NCBI GenBank assembly: GCA_002369075.1
Contig: DFEG01000037.1
Span: 1 to 8,472 of the forward strand
Origin: Bacteroidales bacterium UBA3808
GTDB taxonomy: Bacteria > Bacteroidota > Bacteroidia > Bacteroidales > Paludibacteraceae
Direction: 5' to 3'
Length of the DNA stretch: 8,472 nucleotides
Shown here: positions 1 through 8,000 of the stretch, in pieces
Layout of the letters: the number at the start of each line of letters is the position of its first letter
Numbering within the stretch: the stretch's first letter is position 1
Notes under the pieces: model-generated
What the model was told of the DNA's origin: nothing
The model's database searches: none
Seen by the model: the letters and a program-made list of their open reading frames with translations, nothing else
Program-made: the position numbers and the translations under genes

Positions 1-193
1 TGCCGGTGCAACGGGAGACGATGGATACATCGCCCGTGCCGCGGATGGCGGCGCTCCACGTCAGAGGGGCGGTTACCGTCTCACGCTTCAGCGTAATCGT
101 TTCATAACTTGTGTGCTGCTCCTCCGGCATCTTGACACAGCCCGTGAACAGACTAAGGAATAAGGTGCATTGCACTAAAAGAATCTTTCTCAT
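1..193 (-). CDS. RND-efflux periplasmic adaptor lipoprotein, N-terminal part (truncated by window edge)
   Basis: Reading the minus strand from the ATG at 193-191 gives 64 open codons to the left edge. The protein begins with a short basic n-region (MRK), a hydrophobic stretch and LFTGC, a plausible lipobox with Cys19 as the lipidated residue. The mature part then reads YETITLKRETVTAP followed by IRGTGDVSIVSRCTG. This matches the start of AcrA/HlyD-type membrane-fusion adaptors, where a first beta strand is followed by 'I.G...V.I...V.G' at the barrel-sandwich entry. Such proteins bridge an inner-membrane RND pump to an outer-membrane channel. The usual Val before the Gly is replaced by Cys-Thr. 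The ATG is preceded by an A/T-rich leader (aattacaacaATG) very like that of the large gene in this window. No TTTG/TANNTTTG promoter is evident just upstream, so it may be co-transcribed with the barrel gene 246 nt upstream. Only the N-terminus is visible, so a generic HlyD-family protein remains possible. Confidence 0.72.
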   Translation of the reverse strand, partial: MRKILLVQCTLFLSLFTGCVKMPEEQHTSYETITLKRETVTAPLTWSAAIRGTGDVSIVSRCTG

Positions 194-231
194 TGTTGTA
201 ATTATTATTTATTGCTTTTAACTTAACACCG

Positions 232-267
232 CCCCCCCCCCCTAAGGGGAGGGTCGGGGAGGGGCTT
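232..267 (+). repeat. C11 tract plus G-quadruplex-capable repeat module, copy 1
   Basis: Eleven consecutive C residues (232-242) are followed by TAA and then GGGGAGGGTCGGGGAGGGG at 246-264, four G-runs separated by 1-2 nt loops. This fits the classical G-quadruplex pattern on the plus strand, which is the template strand for the flanking minus-strand genes. The C-run and first G-run can also pair as a hairpin. A closely related block lies at 1523-1557, where the left arm is CCCTCCC rather than pure C. The C-run may therefore be a decayed or expanded arm of the same palindromic module. Confidence 0.7.
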
Positions 268-386
268 CGGTCTCCTGCTCTCCCTCTCTCCCCACTGCAC
301 AGCCGCCGGGACTGCAGCCTCTGCAGCACCCCCTGCGGCTACTGCCCCCTTGCTCCGCAGCGTCGCCGACACCGGCGTCACGCCGG

Positions 387-421
387 CGGTCTCCCGGTAA
401 CCCGGTCTCCCGGAAAACACC
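387..421 (+). repeat. Tandem 11-mer CGGTCTCCCGG module, copy 1
   Basis: CGGTCTCCCGG occurs at 387-397 and again at 403-413, a 16-bp period with TAACC as spacer, followed by AAAACACC. The 19-nt string CGGTCTCCCGGAAAACACC (403-421) is repeated exactly at 1503-1521. The same module with degenerate 11-mers at the same 16-bp spacing lies on the other side of the barrel gene. Confidence 0.75.
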
Positions 422-439
422 TCCATCGCTCACTTACAC

Positions 440-1354
440 CTAAAAACTCTTCTGAACACCGAACTTCAGCCCATATAAACCCGGAGTAAACTGGTTCGCT
501 AACAGGTTACGAAGCTTACCCGAGAATATGATTACATCATTCGTATATTCTGTATGACCAACACCCGTCTCATCCTTAATGAAAAACGCTGTTCCGCTGT
601 AACCGATACTTAAGATTGAAAAGAATACCTGGAACGTGCTCTTACGGTTGAATTGATACGTAATCACTGGCGCTACCTGAAAACCATAAGTAACACTGTA
701 CCGTAAACCATCATAATCCGTACCTTTTATATTCGGCAAATCCACATCCGCTACACGCGGAAAGGACATATTTGTGTATAGGTGCGTCTCTAACCATATG
801 CCTACTTTGTCGTTAAAGAGAGTCTTTAAACGATAACGCATGTACGGAGCTACTTCCCAGGCTCCTTCTTGAACCCGCACATCCACCGATTGAGTAGTAC
901 CATTGCCCATATCGTGCGTGAACGTCGTCTTAAGATTCTGATAACTGCCTCCAAAACGCAATCCTATATACAACTTCTCTTTCAGTCTCCAGCCGATCTC
1001 CGGAGTAATAGCTATCGAAAAACCGTTCTCTTTACGGTCTGAACGGGAATCGTGATGAAAGTAAATGTCAAAATTGTAACCGTAATACAACTTCTGTTTC
1101 CATACCGGAAGCACTACTTTAACGCTATCCTCCGACCCCTTACGGGAGGAAACCACACGCTGCCGAGACGCTTCGGCTACGGCCTCATCGCTCCGCAACT
1201 TCTCCGGCTCCGTAGCCACACTATCTGCTGGGGTCTTTGTCTCTCCCACGATTGCCGCTATAGAAGCTAATCCTTCGCCTATATGCGAACTCTGCGCCTC
1301 TAACATCGACGCACTGAACATCAACAGGGCTATTAGCCCGTACAATCTTTTCAT
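440..1354 (-). CDS. Outer-membrane beta-barrel protein, function unknown
   Basis: The product has 304 residues. Residues 1-20 form a signal peptide (basic MKR, hydrophobic core, cleavage near MLEA/QSS). Residues 21 to about 80 are polar and charged, probably a flexible periplasmic or linker segment. From about residue 85 onward, alternating hydrophobic/aromatic strands appear (LYYGYNFDIYF, FSIAITPEIGWRL, LYIGLRFGGSY, WEVAPYMRYRL, YGFQVAPVITYQF) with short turns, and the chain ends GLYGLKFGVQKSF. A terminal aromatic strand ending in Phe is the usual beta-signal recognised by the Bam machinery. The pattern suggests roughly 8-10 transmembrane strands, like the many uncharacterised small barrel proteins of Bacteroidales. 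The start ATG at 1354-1352 sits about 37 nt downstream of the predicted transcription start. The gene lies upstream of an RND-adaptor-like gene on the same strand and divergent from the B12-riboswitch gene. Substrate and role cannot be read from sequence. No TonB box or plug is present, so it is not a BtuB-type transporter. Confidence 0.85.
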   Translation of the reverse strand: MKRLYGLIALLMFSASMLEAQSSHIGEGLASIAAIVGETKTPADSVATEPEKLRSDEAVAEASRQRVVSSRKGSEDSVKVVLPVWKQKLYYGYNFDIYFHHDSRSDRKENGFSIAITPEIGWRLKEKLYIGLRFGGSYQNLKTTFTHDMGNGTTQSVDVRVQEGAWEVAPYMRYRLKTLFNDKVGIWLETHLYTNMSFPRVADVDLPNIKGTDYDGLRYSVTYGFQVAPVITYQFNRKSTFQVFFSILSIGYSGTAFFIKDETGVGHTEYTNDVIIFSGKLRNLLANQFTPGLYGLKFGVQKSF

Positions 1355-1397
1355 ATCTGATTTGTTTTTTTACGACTTTCGCCCGAACTTTCACCCG

Positions 1398-1429
1398 CAA
1401 AAATACAACTTTTTTTCCAAACATGCAAA
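1398..1429 (-). promoter_or_regulatory. Bacteroidetes-type promoter of the barrel gene
   Basis: On the minus strand, TTTG (complement of CAAA at 1426-1429) is followed after exactly 20 nt by TATTTTTG (complement of 1398-1405). This fits the Bacteroidetes consensus TTTG-N19-21-TANNTTTG for -33/-7 elements. Transcription would start near 1391, giving a leader of about 37 nt. An ATGCA/TGCAT inverted repeat (1423-1427 and 1436-1440) overlaps the -33 element. Confidence 0.72.
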
Positions 1430-1478
1430 TAAATCTGCATATTTTCCCTAAAATTTCGTAATTCCTCCTTCTCCCTCC

Positions 1479-1521
1479 CGCTCTCCCAGTATCCTGGTCT
1501 CTCGGTCTCCCGGAAAACACC
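1479..1521 (+). repeat. Tandem 11-mer CGGTCTCCCGG module, copy 2
   Basis: Degenerate 11-mers CGCTCTCCCAG (1479-1489) and TGGTCTCTCGG (1495-1505) keep the 16-bp period and TATCC spacer of copy 1. An overlapping exact CGGTCTCCCGG follows at 1503-1513 and then AAAACACC. The last 19 nt (1503-1521) are identical to 403-421, about 1.1 kb away in the same orientation. Confidence 0.72.
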
Positions 1522-1522
1522 A

Positions 1523-1557
1523 CCCTCCCCTCTAAGGGAGGGCCGGGGAGGGGCTTC
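1523..1557 (+). repeat. Palindromic G-quadruplex-capable repeat module, copy 2
   Basis: CCCTCCC (1523-1529) and GGGAGGG (1536-1542) form a perfect 7-bp inverted repeat with a 6-nt loop. The right arm continues into GGGAGGGCCGGGGAGGGG (1536-1553), a four-run G-quadruplex pattern, and then CTTC. It matches 246-267 apart from small differences (one G fewer in the first run, CC for TC). Here it directly follows the AAAACACC of the 11-mer module, whereas in copy 1 it lies on the opposite side of that module. Confidence 0.72.
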
Positions 1558-1634
1558 CTCTCTCTCCCTTCCTCCTCCCGAAAAACTTAAAAACTGCCTG
1601 CAGGACGCGAAAATGCCTGCAAATCGCATTTATT

Positions 1635-1666
1635 TTTGCATATCTCAAAAAAAAGTACTACTTTTG
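1635..1666 (+). promoter_or_regulatory. Bacteroidetes-type promoter of the B12-riboswitch transcript
   Basis: TTTG at 1635-1638 is followed after exactly 20 nt by TACTTTTG at 1659-1666, matching TTTG-N19-21-TANNTTTG. The expected transcription start (about 1671-1673) falls at the first base of the P1 helix of the riboswitch. This independently supports both calls and implies a leader of about 394 nt before the start codon. Confidence 0.75.
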
Positions 1667-1671
1667 TAGCG

Positions 1672-1856
1672 TTTTTGTGGTGTGCGGATTACCAACTCGG
1701 TAACCGCACTTAATAGGGAAGGCTGTGCAAATCAGCCGCTGTCCCGCAGCCGTGAGTCTCACTCAACTGAGTTTCTACGCTCTTAAAAACCACTGTTACA
1801 CATGTAATGGGAAGGTTAGAAACAAAGGAGACAAGCCGGAAGACCTGCCACAGAAA
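1672..1856 (+). ncRNA. Cobalamin (vitamin B12) riboswitch aptamer
   Basis: The aptamer is complete. P1 pairs TTTTTGTGG (1672-1680) with CCACAGAAA (1848-1856), 9 bp with one G-U. A P2-type hairpin pairs GTGCGG-A-TTACC with GGTAACCGCAC (1682-1709, one bulged A). The conserved core then reads TTAATAGGGAA (1710-1720), GGCTG/CAGCC (1721-1737), and GCTG-TCCCG-CAGC (1738-1750, P5 with loop L5). A P6-type arm lies at 1790-1810 (CCA and TTAC pairing GTAA and TGG), followed by GGGAAGG (1809-1815). The 3' end carries the B12 box, AAGCCGGAAGACCTGCC (1833-1849). These elements appear in the order known for adenosyl/methyl-cobalamin riboswitches. The RNA senses intracellular cobalamin and normally lowers expression of downstream B12-uptake genes when the vitamin is plentiful. 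Here it precedes the 2064-aa ORF. Ligand preference (adenosyl- versus aquo/methyl-cobalamin) cannot be told by eye. Confidence 0.95.
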
Positions 1857-1973
1857 TAAATAGCCGTTATGAGCCGCAGGTCGGCCAACAGCCCTCGTGG
1901 ATTGGGGCACCGGAGCATGAGACTCAATACACCTGACACATTAGGATTGAATGCGTATGCTGTGTAAGCGTGT
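1857..1973 (+). promoter_or_regulatory. Riboswitch expression platform with P13-like hairpin
   Basis: CTCGTG (1894-1899) can pair with CAC and GAG (1908-1910, 1913-1915), presenting a loop GATTGGGG. Its GGGG can base-pair with UCCC of L5 (1742-1745), the L5-L13 kissing contact known to couple cobalamin binding to expression. A competing stem GCCC/GGGC (1891-1894, 1905-1908) is possible. GCAGGTC (1876-1882) is complementary to GACCTGC inside the B12 box (1842-1848) and could disrupt the aptamer in the ligand-free state. These are pairings seen on paper, not a folded model. Confidence 0.5.
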
Positions 1974-2001
1974 GCAAGGCGATTAATCGCTTTGCTTTTT
2001 T
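1974..2001 (+). terminator. Intrinsic terminator in the riboswitch leader
   Basis: GCAAGGCGA (1974-1982) pairs with TCGCTTTGC (1987-1995), a 9-bp stem with one G-U and a TTAA tetraloop, followed by six T residues (1996-2001). It ends 64 nt before the start codon of the large gene, between the aptamer and the ORF. This is where a B12-responsive attenuator would act. The 8-mer GCGTGTGC stands on both sides (1968-1975 and 2002-2009). Confidence 0.75.
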
Positions 2002-2065
2002 GCGTGTGCCACTGCCTCTTCGCGTATGGACATAAGCATATAATTAACTAATAATCATATCAACA

Positions 2066-5000
2066 ATGAAAAAGAAGTACATCTTATTAGTGCTGCTTGC
2101 CATGGGATGGTTTGGCAGCACTGCAATGGCAGAGGACTATCTGATGCCTCAGTACGGACACGAAACCAAAGTTGTGTCCAAAGATGCTCCGTTGACCTTC
2201 TATGATTTCAAGGGAGCAGACACTCATTTCACCCAGTCAGCTTTTTCGACTGTAATCTTCCAACCCGCTACGGAGGGCTATTCCATCAAGATTACCTTTG
2301 AGGAACTGAACCTGACCAAGTACAGCGATTCATGGAATGTGTACATGCGTATTTACAACGGTCAGTTCGATGTAACGAGTATCACGTATCCGACGAGTGG
2401 CAAGCCTTCCGTTCATTTCACAGAGAACGCCAACCAGATTGCCTATATCCCGGGTGACGGTGCCGTCAATCCGCTGCCGACCTATATATCGGGGGCGGCA
2501 GACGGTTGTCTGTCTGTTTGCTTGTATTCGAAAGACCCGAGTCCGAAGGAGTCTTATTGGAAAGCTACAGTGGAAGAGGTGCTTTTGGAGCCCATGACGA
2601 TTCAGTCAGCTTCGGGTGACAACGCCTTTGTCAGCGGCGAAGGCTGGTCCGGCAAGGCGAATGTAAACGTAGCCGATATGCACATCACGACGGATGGCTA
2701 TTCATTGCCCGACAAGCTGCAAACTGTTACCTTCACCTGCTCTAACACCGCTGTGGTAGATCCCACGACCCTGAAACTCTATGCCGGTGCTGCCGCCTCT
2801 GTTGCGGAGCTGACTGAGTTAGCCGGCAGTATTACAGAAAACGAGGGAGTTTATACCTACACCTTGTCGGAAGCTTACGCTTTGAGCCATGGTACCAACC
2901 AATTCTGCCTTGGCGGAAATATCCTCGTCTCTGCACCTTTCAATGCCACTGCGGCAGTAAATATAACCGGAATAACCACTGTAGGCGGCTTCAGCACTTT
3001 CACACCGGCTGAACCTGCCATGATAACCGTACAGCCTATGTATCTGATGGCTGCTGACGCTGCTTACACGGTTTCCGGAGAAACGCAGTTCTATGATGAA
3101 GGCGGTAAGGATGGTAATGTCATCAAGGGTTTTGACGGCAAAGTAGTCTTTACACCCGCTACGGAGGGCAGCAAAATTAAACTGACCTTCAATGCTATCA
3201 ATGTCTTCTACACCGACTATGCTGCATCCTCAACCGGCTATGTCGATTATATCAAAGTGTATAACGGTAACTCCACCAACGAGGCAGACCTGCTCTGGCA
3301 AATCTCCCAAGCCGAAGCAAGCACTAATACCCCCATCGTGCTAAAGAGTACCGCTGCCAATGGCGCACTGACCATTACGCACAAGAATAATATCTCTTAC
3401 GATTCCAATCTCCGCGACGGTTGGGAGGCTGTAGTCAGCGAGTTTACACCTCAGGCAATGACCGTCAGCAACGTATCCCTCACCAAAGAGACAGGTACTG
3501 TTTCAGCCGGTACAGAAAATGCCATTTTGGCTTCGCTCAAAATAACGACCGCAGAGACCGAGCCGGCTCTCTCGGTTGCATCGCTGGCACTAAACACCAA
3601 TGCCACATACAATCAGATACAGAAAGCCAAACTCTATTACACCAAACAAAATAGTTTCGCGACAACCAACCTTATCGGGGAAGCCGTTGTGGAAGGAAAT
3701 GAGGTAACGATTACCAAGAGCGCTGACATCGCATTCCGCGAGGGCGATAACTACCTCTGGCTTGTGTGCGATATCCAAGCCTTGGCTATCAATGACCAGC
3801 AAGTCAATGTGACCCTCTCTGCACTATCATTCACCAATGGGACAACCATTAGCGATTTTGGTAATCAAACAGGCTTACTGACCATCAAAAACGTTGCTAT
3901 ACAAGCTTGCGGTACACAGACCTTCACTGTCCTCGGTGAATGGCAATATACCCATACTGTGACAAATGAATACAGCAGTAAATATATGTATGAACAATGC
4001 GACCAGACGGTAATCTTCAAACCCGCTACTGCCGGCAATGTGATTCAGATAGATTACTCCGATTTTGATGTCTATTACGGTTCCTCATCATATAGCACGC
4101 GTGCGAAATACATTGTATATGCAGGCGAAGGAACAAGCGGAGATATTCTGTGGCAGTTGGATGCCAATGGCAAACAACCTACACAAATCCGTTCTACGGC
4201 TGCCAATGGTGCGTTGACGATTGTCTTCAATCCCAACACGACTTCGTCCTATTATACCGGAAACGGTTGGCACGCTACCGTGAAGGAATACACTTTGCAA
4301 GACATGCAGATTGACACAATTGTCGTTAATCAAGCTTCCAGCAAGTTAGTGCAGCTTGGCGAACAGAAAGCCGCTTTGCTGAACCTCGACATTCAAACTA
4401 TCGGAACGCTCAACATCCTGATGTTCAATGCGCTTAGCCTTAACATGAAAGGTACGGAAGCCAATATTGAGACCCTCTATCTGATGCAGGGTGAAAACGT
4501 ATTGGCACAGGCCGAGGCAGCCGCTGAAGTTACATTGACGCTTGAAACGCCCGTGGCTCTCAATGAATATAACAATGTCTTCACCATTGCCGCAGACATT
4601 AAAGCCGATGCCATGGTAGAGAGCTTTGTTGATGCTGCTCTAAGTTCCGTCACCCTAAGCAATAACACGCAAACGGTCACAGCCGGTGACCCTGACGGTG
4701 CCCGCACCGTGAAGAATGTACGCCTTATGCAGGTTGGCGATAATGGTACTGTCACCATTGGCGAAAACAGCCTTATCCTCTACGACGATGGAGGTGCAGA
4801 AGAAAACTATTCCGCTAATTTTGAGGGATACATCACCTTCGTTCCGGCATCAGAAGGTTGTGCCATTGAACTAATCTTCAAAGACTTTGATATCGCCTAT
4901 CTCTCCGGAGATCCATTCCATATCTATTACGCTAACGCGTATGACACTGAAGCAACGTCGGATAAGAAATACGGTATGTACTCTAAACCGAGTGAGAACG

Positions 5001-8000
5001 AAAGCGTTATCTCCCGTGCCGAAGACGGTGCTATCACCATCTATGTCAAGATGCCGTCCAGCCGTATGAGAGGGTTTGAGGTTGAAGTACGCCAACATCT
5101 GTTGACCGATCTCGCCGTTGACTCGGTACTCGTTACACCGATGGCACCCGTTGAAGCGACTAAAGGAACCGGTGACATCCGGTTGATGCAGGCTGCTGTT
5201 TATGTATCCGGCGACCGCAATCCGCTGACCATCACCAACTTTGAACAGACGGCAGCCGAGATACTCATTGACCGCCATATCTATGCTACCGGACACTCCA
5301 CTACATTCTCTACCACAACGGAGTTCACTGACTCTTATGTGATTGACGAGAATGGCGTTTATTACTTCTGGTTTGTAGGTTCAATTGATGAGAACGCTGA
5401 GATAGGCAATATTGCATCTTTGGCTCTCAATAACGTTGTTTTGGGTGATCAGCAAATCGCTCCGCAAGGCAATGCAGCTATTGCCATCAATGTAGTGAGT
5501 GGAGCACATGGTTTCTACCGCGTAGGCGCAAGCGAGTTAGCGGATTATGCCACTTTGGGCGCAGCGCTCCAAGCTATCAGCAATATCGGCATGGATGGTG
5601 CCGTAGAGATAGTTATTGAGCCGGGTACATATACCGAACAAGTGACTATTGCTGCAATCAAAGGAGCCGGTGCTGCTAACACGCTCACCATCAGGTCACT
5701 ATCCGGCAACTACAATGATGTCACCTACCAATACAACAACACATTGAGTTCCGAGCAAGGCGTGTTCACCATCAACGGAGGTGACTATGTGACTATCAAA
5801 GGGCTCTCCTTTACAAGCAGTTATACCTCCAACCAGAGTCCCGCAATAGTTATTGTGCGCAATGCCGCAACCCATGTCACCATTGACAGCTGCCGCATTT
5901 ATACGGAGCAAATGTCGGAATACACTACCCGCCTTGATTTGCTCTATGTGGATGCCGGAGAGAATAATTACAACAACGATTTTGTCCTCACCAACAGTGT
6001 GTTGGACGGAGGTTATATGGGTCTCCGTGTTGCCGGACACAAGGCCGCAGCCGATCCGTTGCAACAGAACATGCTCATCAGTCATAATACCTTCCGCAAC
6101 CAAGGTTGCCAGATGCTTTATGGTGATGCCGTAAGTAATCTGCAAGTGCTCAATAACACCTTCCGCACAGCCGTCAAGAAGAGCAGTTGCGCCGCCATTG
6201 ACTGGCTTCTGATAGGCGACACTGCCACTATTGCCGGAAACGATATCTATCTGACCGCTGCGGCTTCGGACGACCTCAATTATCAGGCAGTCTATTTCCG
6301 TCCGAACAGCTATCAGGACAAAGAGAACGCCGTGCTGTATATGGTCAACAATGTTATCCACGCGGCTAATGAGTCAACCTATGCCTCTTACGCTCTGAAC
6401 CTCAATGCCAACTTGCCTAAACTATTGGTAGCCTACAATACCATAGTGCTCGATGCAGAAGGTACAGCCGCTTCGCCGGTATATATCCAATCGGCTCCGG
6501 CTGAAGGTTCGCTCTTTGTCAACAACATCATTCAAGCCTCCAACAAAGGCTATGCTATCCGGTACAAAAACGCCGCTGCAATAGCCAATATCGCATTCAG
6601 GCATAATGTTCTCTATACGCCGGAAGAGACATTCGGTATGCCGACTTCTTCAATCAGCACGTTTGCCGACTGGAAGAGTGCGGCGGGGGTAGGCGAAGAG
6701 GATGGTAATATCAATGAGGTAGTTATCTTCGCATCTGCTACATTATTATTCCCACATGAGACGAACAACGGTCAATTGCTAACTGCGGAAGTGCTGGAGG
6801 CAGTCACAACGGATATCACCGGTCAAACCCGTGCCGCAACTCCGACTATCGGTGCTTACGAGTACAACGCAGACCTATTCCGCGTACCTGAGATGGTTGA
6901 AGGCTATCCGACTGTTAACGCACAAGATGTGAAAGCCGATATTATCATCAAGACCGACAACTATGGTACCGCTAAAGTGATGGTACTGCCTGCTGAGGCT
7001 GAGGCACCGTCTCTTGAGACCCTCGCTGCAGCGACGGACGAACTGACCCTCATTAAAAATGGTGAGGTAAGTTTCAGCGCTTCAGACCTGACTGAGGAGA
7101 CAGCGTATAAGGTATATATGTTGTTATTCTCCCCGCTTGGAGAAGCTGCTGAGCAGTATCAAGAAATCGCTTTCACGACCGCTTGGACCCTTCGTCCGGT
7201 AGTGCTGAACCCGATTGACAAACAAATAGTTGCAGCCGGCACGGAATGCACATTGACCGCCACGGTTTATACTGAATATGAGCAAGCTAAGCCCTACTCC
7301 TATGCTTGGCGTACTGCATATAGCGATGCCCTTATCGGCACAGAAGCAACGCTCGCTCTGACCGCCGATACAACGACCGAGTATATCTGCTTAGTTACAG
7401 ATAAATTCGGCCAAAAAGCCCTCCTATCTGCACATGTATGGGTGGAGAAAGATGCCGCGGTAGCTACCTTTGAGGAATACAGTCTTGCAGAAAACGGTCA
7501 TAAGTATGTGGACGAAGCATGGCAGGATAACACCGAGACCTATCTATATAGCGGCACCTACGCATTTGGCAATGTGCCGAACAAGGCATATAATGCCTTC
7601 AACGGTTATGCCATCTGCTCAGACCAATCCACCGAGGCAACCGGTTATTATACGATTGACCAATTCCGTTCTGCCGCCGGAGGTGCATATGAAGGTAACA
7701 ACTTTGCAATTGCCTATTATGCAGCCCCCTCTACATGGTTTACCGGTTATAGCGATCCTCTCACGCTGACCAATAGCACGGAGCCTCAGGTCCTCACCGG
7801 TTTCTACATTACGAACACCGTTTATACGCTTGATGCCATCCTACACGGCGACTACGCCAATGATCCATTCAGCACAGGGGACTACATGTCCGTTACCGCT
7901 ATAGGTTATAACGGCTCGGAAAAGACCGGTGAAACAGTGTTCTATCTGGCAGACTATCGCTCCGTCAATACCGAGGAGCAATTCGCTGTTGACACATGGC

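Larger units (their letters stand above)
194..439. other. GC-rich intergenic region with poly-C, G4 block and direct repeats
   Basis: This gap lies between the stop of the barrel gene and the start of the adaptor gene. After about 35 A/T-rich bases next to the adaptor start, the sequence turns strongly GC-rich and pyrimidine-biased on the plus strand from about 231 to 420. That is unlike the A/T-rich intergenic DNA elsewhere in the window. It holds an 11-C run, a G-quadruplex-capable block, an 11-bp direct repeat and a perfect 6-bp inverted repeat with a 3-nt loop (372-386, CCGGCG/CGCCGG). No convincing gene is seen. The open frames here look like translations of the repeat. Confidence 0.6.

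Noticed and set aside
223..433. Two overlapping minus-strand frames of 60-70 codons in the GC-rich gap
   Set aside because: They consist of the translated repeat (GGVFRET, EAPPRPS) that also appears in the frame over the second repeat copy. Composition is Arg/Gly/Pro rich with no upstream start signal.
440..1354. Barrel gene as a B12 transporter (BtuB)
   Set aside because: At 304 aa with no plug domain or TonB box it is far too small for a TonB-dependent transporter, and it is transcribed away from the riboswitch.
1221..1629. Minus-strand frames covering the barrel promoter and the second repeat copy
   Set aside because: They run across a well-matched promoter and the palindromic repeat, and overlap the barrel gene start in another frame. 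They are explained by the repeat sequence.
1710..1910. 66-codon minus-strand frame
   Set aside because: It is antisense to the conserved core of the cobalamin riboswitch and has no features of its own.
4871..5296. 141-codon antisense frame inside the large gene
   Set aside because: It is a shadow of the strongly supported plus-strand ORF, whose domain repeats are conserved through this region.
5699..6361. 220-codon antisense frame inside the large gene
   Set aside because: It lies opposite the beta-helix coding region. The plus-strand frame shows clear ladder repeats, and the antisense protein shows no signal peptide or recognisable motif.
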